The notes: generated by a model not told the origin, from the letters alone. DNA of 64,000 nt from Juglans regia (GCF_001411555.2 NC_049905.1:18156097-18220096), one strand, 5' to 3'. Shown: positions 1-11,730, counted from the stretch's first letter. Program-made: numbers and translations.

Positions 1-660
1 CCTATTTATAGGCCAAGTATGGCGGTTTGAGGAGCTTTGTGTCGCACGGGTTGAAGAAGTGAAAAATGGCAGTGTAAGCCGTGGAGGAGAGAAGGAATTT
101 CGTGCGGACTTTTGGCGCGGCGGCTGGCAGCGCAACATGGAGTCCACCACCAGACAACACGGAGCTGCTTACGGAAAAGGTGGAAGGTGGTGGTGGCTGT
201 GAGGAGAAGCAGCTCGACAGTGAGCATTTCAGAGTCCCCTTGCCACATGACATCGAGATGAAAGTGGGAGAAGGAGGTGGCGGCTTGCAGCTGAAAAGCA
301 TGACTAAGGTTCGCATGGTGTCGGCAGAAGCTGCGTAGAGGAAGAAACTCGAAGGAAGAAGAAGAAAGGAGAAGAAAAGAAGGAGGAAGAAGAGAGGGAC
401 AATGCATGGAGAAACAAGATGGAACCCTAAGTGATTCCTCAAAACGGCGCCGTTTAGACTAATAAGGGCTGGGTTACAAGCTTCCGCACGGGCTGGGCCC
501 TTTGCACACGGGTTGGGTCCAAACACACGGGCTGGGTTTAGATTAAACTCCAAGGCTGGGCCAATTAACACAACACACAACTCACGCACAACCCAAAAAA
601 ATAAATTACTACAACTACACACAAGCCCAACCAAAAATTAAAATACAAAATAAAATAACA
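1..660. other. TE-like segment with TATA motif and palindrome
   Basis: No convincing gene. The left edge reads as a TATA box on the minus strand (CCTATAAATAGG-like at about 1-15), as in an LTR promoter whose body would lie left of the window. A perfect 14-bp palindrome AAACGGCGCCGTTT lies at 442-455, and a GGGCTGGG-type motif repeats between 467 and 560. The 210-codon minus-strand frame here is low complexity and has no family features. A TE origin is an inference. Confidence 0.35.
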
Positions 661-1170
661 ACATAAATAAAATAACACAAATAACATAATTAAAATAAAA
701 AACACATTTAATTAAAATATAAGGAATTAAAAAACACATAAAAGAAATCTAGGGATCTCACAAACATGGGGGAGGGAAGCGGTGCAAGTTTGAGAAGTTT
801 GGGAAGAGTGCCTAAGTGAGTACAGATTTTTGCGAGGCTCACGGCGATGAAGACGACGGACGACATCTTGAATCCAGACCTAGATGCAAACGCGATCTCT
901 TTTGAAATCTGAAATCTCAACTTTCCCACCTTCCCTTTTCATCTGTTCTTTTTTTTTTTTTTAAATATATTGGCCACGCTAACCACGGTTCCCCCACGAT
1001 TTCTTGGCTCGGTTGCCTGTAGCACTCCTGTTCTTTAAAAGGAACATAACTCTCATTAGGTGGAAATTGACAAAGTTCAATATTTTGCTTTTTAGCTATG
1101 GAGTTGGGATTAGTTAACTTGTAGTTCAACTGGTACGTTTTCTGTTTATAGTAACAAATGGGATGGATGG
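661..1170. other. AT-rich segment with a TIR-element end motif
   Basis: No gene seen. At about 1010-1030 the motif CGGTTGCCTGTAGCAC resembles CGGTTGCCTATAGCAC at the right end of the inverted-repeat element at 20300-21507. This may be a remnant of the same element family. Confidence 0.3.
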
Positions 1171-1171
1171 T

Positions 1172-1378
1172 GAGATTGTTAGGTTACATAAATTATATTA
1201 TCTTATCTCATCTAATTAATACAAAATTTTCAAATTCTCACACAAAAATACAATAAATAATTCAGTTTTTTCAAATTTTAAAATAAAAATAATATTAAAA
1301 AATAATATTCAAATAATATTTTATTTAATTTTTAATTTTTATCTTATATTATTTCATCTCATATGTATAACGAAACGA
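1172..1378. mobile_element. MITE, GTTTGGATAGTGA family, diverged
   Basis: It shares the body of the family seen best at 18791-18987: a run reading TTTTCAAATTCTCACACAAAA, an AATAATATTAAAAAATAATATT core, and TTATTTCATCTCAT near the right end. Termini are diverged (GTTAGGTTACATAA on the left, ATGTATAACGAAAC on the right). Confidence 0.6.
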
Positions 1379-1799
1379 AGCATGAGATTTAAAAGAATCT
1401 TTTGCTTTAAACAAAGGGAGTTGGACTTCAAGCCATTTTCCTCCCCATCCAAGCTCGTATCCGTTCCTTTAATGGATTTTTCCATTCAAAGCTTTTGCTA
1501 TAATGGAACCAGCTCTGGTTCTTCCACCTTTCATGGGAAGCATATCGTCCTTAATTAGTTGACGTGGCTACGGGAAGAGGACGTCGGGCCATGGCTTTTT
1601 GCCTTTTTCCTACCACCCGTCCTCCCTCTCCTGTTCCATGCAGATCCTTCTCACAGGAACATTATGCGGGATGTGTAATTAGGCCTGATTTTTTTCCGGT
1701 CCGGTCTGAAATCCGGAAATCCGGGTGAATTTGGATGGTTATTGGATCCAGACAGATAATATGAAACTGGATCTGGTATGTCCCTGGTTATGGATAATA
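1379..1799. other. Intergenic, no gene seen
   Basis: No coding feature. A CCGGTCCGG-rich stretch at about 1696-1735 resembles the subterminal repeats of the hAT element at 61375-62017, but no matching second end was found. Confidence 0.3.
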
Positions 1800-2060
1800 G
1801 GTTACATAAACTGGGTTATGGGGTTTTATCTAAAAACAAACATAAAATAATTCAACATTTTCAAATCTTAAAACAAAAATAATATGCAAAAATATATTTT
1901 AATAATATTTTTATTTAGTTTTTATCTCTCCTCTCTCAAAACTCCAAAAAACATATTAATTCAAATAATTTATTACTATTTACAAATTATTTTACTACTT
2001 TTAACAAATCATCTTATCCCATTTTACTATCAAACTAAATAATCTCATCTCAACATCCAA
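1800..2060. mobile_element. MITE, GTTTGGATAGTGA family, diverged
   Basis: The AT-rich body contains the family core (CATTTTCAAATCTTAAAACAAAAATAATAT) and ends in CTCATCTCAAC next to ACTATCAAACTAA. The ends are too diverged to call a target duplication. Confidence 0.5.
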
Positions 2061-2251
2061 AACCACGACTTAAGAGAAAGGTTTTGCTAAAATCTTAACA
2101 TTAATCATGCATGCATCTAGTACTTTTTTTTTTTTTTTTCCTTTGAAGCCACCTTAGATTTAACCTATTTGTTACGCAAATATACTGTTTTTAGAAGGTG
2201 CATTTTCACAAACTTCTCGAGTATATTCTGACATGTCGAAGTCGTATATAA

Positions 2252-2286
<35 letters not shown>

Positions 2287-3383
2287 TATATACCAACATT
2301 AATTAACATGCATACATGAGTGATTGTCCCATGCAAGACTATTGGATATTTCTAGCATATTTTTCACTAGTTTTGTGATAAATTAATGCTTGGAGTAACA
2401 TTCCCTACCAGAGTTAATCTTAATTTATGGTTCCTGATATACATGTTCTTAATTTCTCACCAACTAAGTAATTACTAAATAAATTGAAACAATCAGTTTG
2501 GATAAGTTTATATTGGAGACAAATAGTATTGAGTATTACATCTTAATATTGTTTTGATGAATTATTATTTATTTTGTTATTTATAAATTGATGTTTTGCA
2601 TTGTGATGTAAACAACAATGTAATATGTAGGATGCATGCATTGTGTGTGTTGATGTATTATTATTTATTTTGTATATAAAAAATAAAAAACATAAATGCC
2701 TATAAAAGAAAAAGCATTTTGAATTGTTAAAAATATTTTTTTTAAAAAAATAAAAAACCTTTTAAAAAGTTTTTAAAATATATATTTTAAAAAATCTAGG
2801 TATTAAATATGATATTCGAATTTAAAAAAAAGTACTATAAAGAAGTTTTAAAAATTATTTAAAAAAAAAGGTAATAAACCCATATATCCGATTACAACCA
2901 AAATATACGGATTTACATCCGGTCATCGACCAGATTTTTTTGTAACCTTAAGTACAAGTTTTAAATCCATAAGTTTTAGGTAAGCTTTTTATAAAAATGT
3001 GGATAAAAAAAAATAAGTTTTTCATACTTTTATATAGGTTTCACTTTACTTATAAAAGGTCATTTTTACATTTGAGTTTGTATATATTATTTATATGTTT
3101 GAAAAATTCTACTCATTATTCATATACCACACAATATATACGATTTTATTTTTAGTTTTTTATATTTTTTTTATTAAATATGTGGTGTATGTATGTGACT
3201 AGAGAAATTTCTTTAGTTTAGAAAAAAATAAAAAAAAAAAATAATAAAAAATATATAAAAAATAAAAAATTATGTGTGATATATGGTGGACGAATGATGA
3301 GTAGATTGACTATAATGTGACCTAACTCTTATGACCCATTTCAGTTTTCACTGCCTCTTTTAGTAATGCGATTTGTAGATAAA
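2061..3383. other. AT-rich intergenic DNA with (TA)n microsatellite
   Basis: No gene seen. An interrupted TA microsatellite lies at 2245-2292. The rest is A/T homopolymer-rich sequence with no open frame of interest. Confidence 0.6.
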
Positions 3384-3680
3384 GGCATGTTTGGATGAAA
3401 CAAAATTTTTAAAATTTTTCATGATTTCATTCTTAAATATTATCACCTAAAAATAAAATTTATATTATTTTAAAATTTTCATCTAATCATTATCTAATCA
3501 TTACTCAAATACAAAATCAATACAATTTTTACAAATTTCAAAGAAAATAAATTATAATTAATTTTTTTAACTTTATTTGTTCACTTTCACAAACTTCAAT
3601 ACAATATTTATTTTGAAAGGTATTTTTATTCAATATTTTCTCTCTCATTTTTCAAAGCAAACAAATTCTCGAATGAAAAA
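3384..3680. mobile_element. AT-rich MITE-like element
   Basis: It begins GTTTGGATGAAAC and ends near TCAAAGCAAACAAATTC, giving loosely inverted ends like those of the MITE family elsewhere in the window. The body is almost pure A/T with CATCTAATCATTA repeats. The assignment rests on ends and composition only. Confidence 0.35.
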
Positions 3681-4318
3681 TGCTAGTGTGACTCCCAAAT
3701 GTGCCGAATCATATATTCTAAACATCTTTGACCAGTAAGAAAAAATAAAAAATAAAAAATTCACTAAAAGTCACTTATTTAACTATTAAAAAAAATGAAA
3801 AAATATGACTTGTCGGGGCCAATTTTTTGCCGCGCTCGAATATTGGATGAAAAAGCTAATTTGATGCATTTTCCTCATTTTATTTTCAATGAATAAGAAT
3901 TCGTCACTAAAACCTACTTTTCGCTGCGAAAGTATGTCAATGTAAATATTTTGGACAGAAAAAATAATCCCAAATTGTTTTTAATCTTTTACGGAGACTT
4001 TAGTTTACAGCTAAAGATGATTCATCCTATTTAATTATTTACAGTAAATTAAACTGCCGCAAAACGTCAAAATTTAAAACATAAACTATTTTCCTCTTTA
4101 TATGGTGCCACGGGACAGTAATGCAACTATGGTGCCACCAAATATTAAGAGATACTATTCCTATGCAATTTTTTTTTTTGTATATAGTTTAACATGCATG
4201 ATGGCCAGGTCATATCAGATTTTTTGTGTCAAAATTTCAATTTAGTAATGATTAGAACTTGTTTTGGTGGCTAGATATTAGCTTCAGGAGTTGAAATTGG
4301 TATGCATGATTGGGTAGG

Positions 4319-5435
4319 CACTACAAGAAACAGCGCCTTTCTCGGTGCCTAAAATCGCTGCTAATAATGCATAAAATCGCTGCAAATACTTATTTACAGA
4401 GATTTATGCTGCGTCGGCAGTCCGTCGCAGTTGTTGCGCCCTTTAAAAAATTCGCCAGCGAATTGAAAAATTCGTTACCAAAAATTTTTATTTGCAGTGA
4501 TTTTTTCCCCCGCAAATATACTTAATTTCGCCGCAAATAATGACTGGATTTTACTTTTCTATCGCTACGAAAAAGTATTTGTAGCACTTTAGATTGTTGC
4601 GAATACCCAAAAAATTGCCGTAAATAGCTCATATTTTTGTTGCAACGATTTTAGAAACGCTGCAATTAGTGGCCCCAGGCTTATATATCTGAAACTGCTT
4701 TTGCTGGTTGCAATTTGTCATTTTATTATTGTAATACATGATTGATATAGTACCTTACATTCCAGGAGCAAACATTTTTGCTTACCCTTTTACTATATTC
4801 AATAGCTATGTTTATAGGGAATTGTTCAGGAGGAGAAAGTGGGTATTTGGCCTAAATAGTTGTTAAAATTTAAGTTTAAGTTTGCAAGAGATTTTAATTA
4901 GGTTTGATCTCATATTGCAGCAGATTTTCCCTTCTACTATAATCATGCATATTATATCATTTGTGATATGATATCATATTCTAATGTAATGTCATATTGT
5001 GATATAATGTCATATATATTCTCATGCACAAGGGTTAGTCTCTCCTACTTGGTACCTTTTACTTTTATTTTGTCTAACCAAGGCTCCTGAGTACTGGCCA
5101 TGTGCACCATAGTTAGAATTAAAAATAAATGATAGTAGAACTGGTAGTTAGGTGAATATATATATCCAGCTTGTCCCCTTAATGTATATGGTAGGTCTTT
5201 AGTTGAACATTATATGGTAAACCTAATTGTGGCATTTCTGGTGATATATGAATCTTCTAATACTTACCTCATTGTTCATCACATTGTTGCATGCAGGAAA
5301 ATGGAGTTTTAGAGCTGATTAATGAAGAGACACAAGGAATGCTAATAGCACCATGTAATTTTTCTGCTAAGGCTCTAGAATTTGTGATAGGGTACTATTG
5401 AAATGTGATATGAGCTCTCTCTTTTGATATAGAAG

Positions 5436-5477
<42 letters not shown>

Positions 5478-6240
5478 ATAGAATGCTTGGAATATTCCCG
5501 ATGGTATTGAAGTTACTGACATATATATGAGTGAATTTTCATTAGATGATCTTTACCCAATTTCATGCTTAAGCATTGCCTTTCAGATTATTGGCAGGTT
5601 AATTCATCACTAAATGGACAATTTATTCATGATAATATTGCTAAAATATACTCATTACTAGATGGACAATTAATTGTTAATTTAGAAATTTATTTGTGTC
5701 CAGTTTTGGTCAAGCTCAAAATATTTCAAATACAAACGTTAAAAAAAAATGCTCTTGAAAGTGGACTCGCAAAACGGAAATTGCATATTTTTGCAAAAAT
5801 TGAGTGGTTTAGAAACCTTTTAAGACAACAATTGTAACAAAAAAAGTGTAATGAAGACCACATTTTTTGGTCGGAAAGGTTGCACTTATGTCGACGCTAA
5901 TGTATATTTATGACTAATTTTTTTGATTGGAAAAACATTTGACGTTTGCGGCTTCAATTTAAGTTTTGTGACGACATGACGTTGGTCGGTAAAGGCTGCT
6001 ATTGCCTACCGTATGTAATATTTGCGGCCAACATAATATGGTTTTGCGACCACATTAATGGCCGCCAAAGACTTTAGTATTTGTGACCATAAGAATAAAT
6101 CGACACAAGAAATCTTTTGTGGCGCTTCTTTCACGGCCACATTGCGGCCATCGAAAATCGATGCAAATAATTATTGCCGCGAAAAAAGCTACTTATTGTG
6201 GCCAATTTTGGCGCCGCAAATAACTGAATTTCTTGTAGTA
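4319..6240. mobile_element. Non-autonomous CACTA (En/Spm) element
   Basis: The left end is CACTACAAGAAA, the canonical terminal repeat of plant CACTA elements. The right end is TTTCTTGTAGTA, its inverse with one change (expected TTTCTTGTAGTG). Subterminal copies of short GC-containing motifs such as CGCTGCAAATA and CGCCGCAAATAA crowd both ends (about 4360-4680 and 5870-6230), as expected of TNPA-type binding sites. No transposase frame lies inside. The flanking 3-mers (AGG and TAT) do not match, so a target duplication is not preserved. A (TA)n microsatellite lies at 5441-5475. Confidence 0.7.
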
Positions 6241-7185
6241 TATTCTTCTCCCCCGACACCAATGCTTTGCCTCCCTCTTCTCAGTGAGTTTTTCGCCAGA
6301 GAAATGATATTTGTAGTCATATTTGCACACTCATTTTTAAAAAAGTGAGTAAATACGAAGTCCAGTTGAAAAAATTAATTTTTTAATAGTTGACTTTATT
6401 TTTTTTTTATAGGAGTGTGTGACGCTTATACAACCCATAACTATATCTAGCATTACTCATTCCACTACCTCTTCCGCGAGGTGTTCGTTTCAGTAAGCTC
6501 TCTTCCTCTTTCTTTAGTCATCCATTTGGAGGTATTTCCATAAATAGCTTAGTAAATTTCATTCCGAGATATGCTTGTTAAGAATTTTGACTACTAGGGT
6601 TTGCTCTTTGAGACTTGATTTAGAAGCATTTTACTCTCCTGCTCATAGGTTTCGTGTCCTTTCTCTCTTTCTATTCGATTTCGTGTTCTTGGGTGAAATT
6701 GTGGGTGAAATTTGTGTGAATGATTATCTTGCTTGGTTTGGAAGTCAGTGGCTTAGTTGCTGAAACTTTGTGAACTGCTGGAATCTATATGTTGTTGTTG
6801 TATATTGTTTTTGGTCTTTTGTGAATTCCAGTAATTGTTTTTTGGACAATTAGACTATAAAATTTGACTTGAAATGAAGTAGAAGCTGATTCAATCTATG
6901 TTTACGGATTAGAAATGAGGAAAATACAGTGTTACCAAGATGCAATTTTTTTAAAAGATTTTTCTAAGCCTTAATTTTCATGAACAAGTTGGCCCTCATG
7001 TTACTAATATCCTACTTTCTTCCATTGGAAATTTATAATAAGGAACTCTTGTGCCAACCAAACATGGTTTTGACTGACTTAAGTTTGAGAAAGGCAAAAA
7101 CATACATAAATCTCGAGACACCTTAAGTTCATGAATGACCTCTCTGTTGAATTATGAAGAAAAAATAGAAACAAAATTTGGCAAT
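6241..7185. other. Intergenic, no gene seen
   Basis: The short frames here have no recognisable protein features. Confidence 0.5.
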
Positions 7186-7271
7186 ATGGTGACACTCCCT
7201 TGAGTATATTTATCCCACAAGTTGGTGATGGACAAAGGGAATTGAGTGAATTGATTTATGCACCAATTACC

Positions 7272-7283
7272 CCTATTTATAGG
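7272..7283 (-). promoter_or_regulatory. TATA box of the copia LTR
   Basis: The minus strand reads CCTATAAATAGG, close to the plant TATA consensus. It lies downstream (minus sense) of the hairpin repeats, so it would be the core promoter of the LTR. Confidence 0.5.
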
Positions 7284-7330
7284 CCATCATGCACTGGTTG
7301 GCAAATGGCACAACCATTGGTTGGTAAAAG

Positions 7331-7612
7331 ACACAACCTTAATAAGTGACACAACCTTTTGACTAAATCAAAAGGCTGTGTCTTTTGACACTTTACTAGT
7401 CATACACAACCTTTTGATTTAGTCAAAAGGTTGTGTCTCTTGACACTTCCTTAACTATCACCCCTTATGGGACACAACCTTAATAAGTGACACAACCTTT
7501 TGACTAAATCAAAAGGCTGTGTCTTTTGACACTTTACTAGTCACACACAACCTTTTGATTTAGTCAAAAGGTTGTGTCTCTTGACACTTTCTTAACTATC
7601 ACCCCTTGTGGG
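7331..7612. repeat. Two tandem 141-bp units, each with two hairpins
   Basis: Copies at 7331-7471 and 7472-7612 are nearly identical. Each contains GACACAACCTTTTGA-ctaaa-TCAAAAGGCTGTGTC (one arm mismatch) and ACACAACCTTTTGA-tttag-TCAAAAGGTTGTGT (perfect 14-bp arms). The two loops are reverse complements. Every hairpin includes TTGACT on one strand, the core of WRKY-binding W-boxes. Tandem enhancer units upstream of a TATA box are known from stress-inducible copia LTRs such as tobacco Tnt1; that function here is inference. Confidence 0.85.
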
Positions 7613-7739
7613 AACCATCACCATGTAGATCGGCGTCAGAGCATTACAAGCCTCTACGCGCACATGTTTTTTGTCATTACCTTATTTGACCGCACCCTTT
7701 ACCATATGTGCTCCTACTTATCACATATTAGGGTTGACT

Positions 7740-8160
7740 TCATTTCACTAAAACAAATTTAATGAATGACATCAATTCTCTGTGACTGGATCAATAATCC
7801 ATATCCCATGATTGGATCAATAATCCATATTCCTATCACAATTGACGACTTTAGCCGAATACATAACACATGTATTGACATAGGCTGAATTTTCGTTAAG
7901 TACTTCCTCCAGGGGCTATTCCTGAGATTTTCCTTAATCACCTTATCAACGAATTTGTAAATGATTAACCGTTTACTTGGGTAATCAAATCACATTTCAC
8001 TAAAACTTTAATGAATGACACTGAATTTTCGTTAAGTACTTCCTCACCTGAGTCTTTCCTTAATTACCTTATCAACGACTTTACCATGATCAACCTTTTA
8101 CTTGGTTAACTAACGTGTACTGAAATTTTATCAAGTACTCATCCTAAGGCCATTACTGAG
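7740..8160. repeat. Degenerate tandem repeats downstream of copia pol
   Basis: Motifs CATTTCACTAAAAC, CTGAATTTTCGTTAAGTACTTCC and CCTTAATCACCTTATCAACGA recur in the same order around 7740, 7884, 7993, 8023 and 8070, merging into the clean duplication that follows. A small direct repeat GGATCAATAATCCATAT also occurs twice near 7790-7830. This looks like an old expanding array at the 3' end of the element. Confidence 0.6.
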
Positions 8161-8432
8161 GTTTTTCTTGATCACTTTATCAGTGACTTTATAAATGATC
8201 AAAATTTTCATTTGGGCATCATCATAACTCCAATTTTCTAGGCGTCCCCAAAATTTGCTAAGTTATACATGTCGACCATGAGATTGCTTCATCTAGGTTT
8301 TTCTTGATCACTTTATCAGTGACTTTACAAATGACCAAAATTTTCATTTGTGCATCATCATAACTCCAATTTTCTAGGCGTCCTCAAAATTTGCTAAGTT
8401 ATGCATGTCGACCATGAGATTGCTTCATCTAG
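8161..8432. repeat. Two tandem 136-bp units
   Basis: Units at 8161-8296 and 8297-8432 differ at only a few positions. Both begin GTTTTTCTTGATCACTTTATCAG and run to GATTGCTTCATCTAG. They lie at the C-terminal end of the minus-strand copia polyprotein remnant, so the duplication copies the 3' end of pol and adjoining untranslated sequence. Confidence 0.85.
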
Positions 8433-9090
8433 GTTTCTCTCAATCCCATTCTAGTCACATGTTCTCTGAATTCCTTTAGAGATAAACCTTTGGTCATCGG
8501 ATCTGCTACCATCTCGGTTGATGAAATAAAATTAACTTTAACCTCACCTATTTCCACTATATCTAAAATATAGTGATAATGCACATTAATGTATTTTTCC
8601 TTAGAACTCTGTGTTCCATTTTTTTATCAATGAGATGACAGATTGATTATCACAAAATATATTGATTGGTTCTATGGATGTACCCAAATTCAGGTTTTCA
8701 ACAAAGCGTTTTATCCACACCGCATTGCTTACTCTAGTACTACAAACAATATACTTTGCTTTCATAATATACTTAGCAATACAACCCTGTTTCTTACTGT
8801 ACCGAGAAATTGCTATTCCACCAAATATAAATATATATCCAATTATAGATTTTCTATCATCTACATCACTTCTAAAATCAGCATCACTATAGCCGATTAA
8901 TTCTAAATCATTGTTTCCAAAGCACAATTTCAAATTTTTGGTACCTTGTAAATATCTTAATATACGCTTCACTGCTTGCCAATATTCTTTACCTGGATTG
9001 AATTGAAATCTGCTTACCAATCATACTGCATGAAAAATATCTGGTTTGGTACTTGTCATTGCATACATGAGGTTTCCCACAGATTAGAAA
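8433..9090 (-). pseudogene. Ty1-copia pol remnant: RNase H and C terminus
   Basis: The minus strand encodes the last part of a copia polyprotein. About 9085-9020 gives SVGNLMYAMTSTKPDIFHAV with an in-frame stop. Position 9020-8601 gives the RNase H region, including the VKRILRYLQGT, GYSDADF and FCDNQSVISL motifs typical of copia RNase H. After a frameshift near 8600 the C terminus continues with HYHYILDIVEIGEVKV and EMVADPMTKGL. The 5' part (gag, protease, integrase, RT) is absent: homology stops at about 9090 at AT-rich repeats. Frameshift, stop and truncation make it a dead fragment. Confidence 0.85.
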
Positions 9091-9260
9091 TAAGGATAGA
9101 ATAAAAAAATATATTAAAAACTACTTAATACTTAACATACGGATAGTATGAAAAAAAAGTACTAAAAAATACTTAATACTTAAAATAAGGATAGTATAAA
9201 AAAAAGTATTAAAAAGTACTTAATACTTAAAAATACTTTTTAATACTTAGAATACTTAAA
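9088..9260. repeat. About 50-bp AT-rich tandem repeat, three copies
   Basis: Three diverged units of the form AAGGATAGTATAAAAAAAAG followed by TATTAAAAA and TACTTAATACTTAAAAT follow one another, right at the break point of the copia remnant. Beyond it (9261-9500) is plain AT-rich sequence. Confidence 0.65.
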
Positions 9261-9971
9261 ATAGAACAAAAAAAAAAGAGGATACAATTTAATAATTCTT
9301 AGAATAAGTTATAACTTGTTAACTTATTCTAATAATAATCATATTTACAATAAAATCATAGAAAATCGTATATTTAATAATAATTAGAATAATTTAAAAT
9401 ATTAATTAATTATTAAATTTAAAATAACAATCAGAAATGTTTTTAGCTATTGTTTGATATATTCTCTTATCTTGTGTTGTTGTTATGTATTACTCTCATG
9501 TCTTATATGTTACATCGAAATAAACCTTAGGCCCGTTCGAGAGTTATCAATTCTATTGAACGGTTGATTGATAACTCTTGGATTGTCCAGAGTGAACAGC
9601 TTGGGATTGTAAGATCATTCTCGCAAACTATCCAAATGTATATGTTCGCATTTGACGTTATGATTTTGGTAGAGTCATCCCTTGTTGTACTCCAGATATG
9701 TAGTTTTGGTGATGGTGCATCGACGTGTTACTTGTCGGTGGACACGACCAAATGATTATATTTGGATAACTATGGGGAGATACTGCCGAAATCTCATTGG
9801 ACATGACAAATAATAGTTGATAGGTTGGAGACTATGATATTTCAATCTCGAATGGGATAGGACCAACTACCGATTGAAAGGAAGAAATTGCACAATATGT
9901 TAGATACATGCTTGCTTGTTGATGCTCACGTGACTGTTTGTAATAGGGTATTAGGCATAGATAAGAGTTGA

Positions 9972-10930
9972 ATGCGAGTTAGAGATTGCTTAGGTGAGTA
10001 TTATAATGTATATGCAGAAAGTGTTAAAAAATTCTTGGAGTTTGCATCCTGTACAGTTGATAGTGACGGGCGTATTAGATATCCATGCCAACAATGCAAG
10101 AATTTGCTTTCTTATAAGATAGACTTGATGAAAGAGTATCTGTTTGTTAAATGTATTGACTAGAGTTATATTGATTGGGTTCTTATACGTTGAACCATAT
10201 CCAACGTCATTCGAGCCTCTACATGAAGAAAAAGACATCGATGAAGATGGATAGCCAGAGGTTGTTGATAATGAATACGATGAGGATATGAAGCAAATGT
10301 TGGGTGACATTGGTGCGATACTATTTAGGTATGAAGGTGATACAAACACATCAAATTCAAATGACGCGGACCATAACACTTTTGCATGCATGTGAAATAA
10401 TTCACAGGGTGAGTTATATCCAAGATGCAGAAGGTACACTAAGTTGTCATTTGTAGTTAGACTGCTTCACATAAAATCCATGTGACAATTTTCTATTAAG
10501 GCTACCAATATATTACTCGAGTTGTTTAAAGAGGCACTTTCATCAGAAAATATTTTACATCGCAACTTTTATGAAGCAACATAATTGAAACGAGGACTTG
10601 AGTTTGATTACAACCTAATAAATGCATGTAAAAATGACTGTGTATTATTTTGGCGAGATAATAAGCAATTGAACGAGTGTCCCATTTGCCATGAATCAAG
10701 ATGGACATCTGAGAAGCAGAATGTGCCGCGAAAGGTCGTAAACCACTTTCCATTGATATCTATATTATAACAGTTATTTACGTCAAGTGCAGCGGCTATA
10801 GACATTACATGTCACTCATCATCCATAGTTAGGAATGATGGTGTCTTGTCACATCTTGCTGACTCTCAGGTTTAGAAGGAATTTGATTGACTGATTTTGT
10901 GTTCAATTACACTTTTGGACAAATCTTTTA
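9972..10930 (+). pseudogene. TNP2-like CACTA transposase (TNPD) remnant
   Basis: Position 9972-10160 matches the transposase-associated domain, with DGRIRYPCQQCKN and the following conserved Tyr/Lys-rich stretch. After a stop-ridden acidic stretch (10200-10440) the TNP2 core resumes at 10526-10770. It contains EFDYNLINACKNDCVLFWRD and the zinc-binding-like CPICHESRW, matching the family pattern IDACKNDCxLFWK...CPxCxxSRW. The catalytic DDE part further on is missing. At least four in-frame stops are visible. No product is expected. Confidence 0.8.
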
Positions 10931-10959
10931 TGTAATAAATGTATCAATGTTTCGAAATT

Positions 10960-11730
10960 ATGCCACCGAAGAAGAAGGAAGTTCGCATCCCATCTCCACC
11001 TATTCCTAACTCTCCGTCTGACTCACCACTAGGGATTGACTCTACAAAGCAATGTAAAAATCTAATAGTAATTTTGTTTCAATTAATGTCATTCATACAT
11101 AGTACATCATTTCTAACTATCATTTACTTCGTTTCTACAACAAATATTTTATTTTTTAGAGTTAACAGTACAATCTCATCAAAGTCGAGGCACTACTAGA
11201 GGCGTAACGTCGGAAAAATATCGTAAAATTGATAAGATTAAGGTTAACATTCTTAAAGAATATACTGGAGGCGAAGGACAACCAACAGCTTGGCTTGCAT
11301 TGCATGTGGATGCTCTTATACTCATTTATGCACATTTGACTACGAGTTCATGGTAGAAAATCTCCCAAGATGTGAAAGAGTTTATCAAGAAGCGTTGTTT
11401 GGTAACGTTTAAATAATTGATTTATATTAATATTATTTAATATGAATGCAAAATTTAGAATATTCTGGGTTAGAATATCTTTGTGTATGTATTTTTTTAA
11501 GGATGACTTCGAATTAAATTTTGGTCGGAGAGAGGAGCGTAAGACTATCGATGAACTTATGGGTAATGCATTCCGCAAATATAAGGCTATGTGTCATAAA
11601 GTTTCAAGGTAAGGGCCCAAAGAAGAATAGATCAATGATCATTTGGATCCCAAATAAATTTGGGGTGGAGGCAGCCACCCCTAAGTTAGGCCTTCATGTT
11701 GCTGCTATATCTTCATAATTCAATACATAT
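10960..11730 (+). pseudogene. Transposase_24-like (Ptta/En/Spm) remnant
   Basis: The frame starts near 10960 with PPKKKEVRIPSPPIPNSP. It resumes at 11160 with SRGTTRG, SEKYRKIDKIKVNILKEY and GQPTAWLALHVDALI, then DDFELNFGRREERKTIDELM at about 11500. The mix of a proline-rich lead, an RG(x)TRG-type motif and a charged helical domain is typical of the second protein of plant En/Spm elements. AT-rich inserts, stops and frame changes break it. The gap at 11060-11160 may be an old intron. Confidence 0.6.

Larger units (their letters stand above)
7186..7660 (-). mobile_element. Probable Ty1-copia LTR (borders approximate)
   Basis: This segment lies just beyond the 3' end of the minus-strand copia pol remnant at 8433-9090, where a 3' LTR is expected. 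On the minus strand it carries two 141-bp hairpin-containing repeats (7331-7612) followed about 50 bp downstream by a TATA box, which is the layout of a U3 promoter. LTR termini (TG/CA) could not be fixed because only one LTR is in the window. Confidence 0.5.
9500..11730 (+). mobile_element. Decayed autonomous-type CACTA (En/Spm) element
   Basis: Remnants of three CACTA protein modules follow in the expected order on the plus strand: a transposase-associated N-terminal domain, a TNP2/TNPD transposase core, and a Transposase_24-type (Ptta/En/Spm) domain. Stops and frameshifts interrupt all of them. The terminal CACTA repeats were not found, so the borders are approximate; 9500 marks where conserved leader-like sequence seems to begin. 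Confidence 0.7.

Noticed and set aside
2..634. 210-codon minus-strand frame
   Set aside because: Low-complexity Phe/Ser/Pro/Leu composition from a purine-rich complementary strand, no family features, and TE-like surroundings.
7331..7612. CRISPR-like regularly spaced palindromic repeats
   Set aside because: Only two 141-bp units, in an LTR next to a copia pol remnant in plant nuclear DNA.
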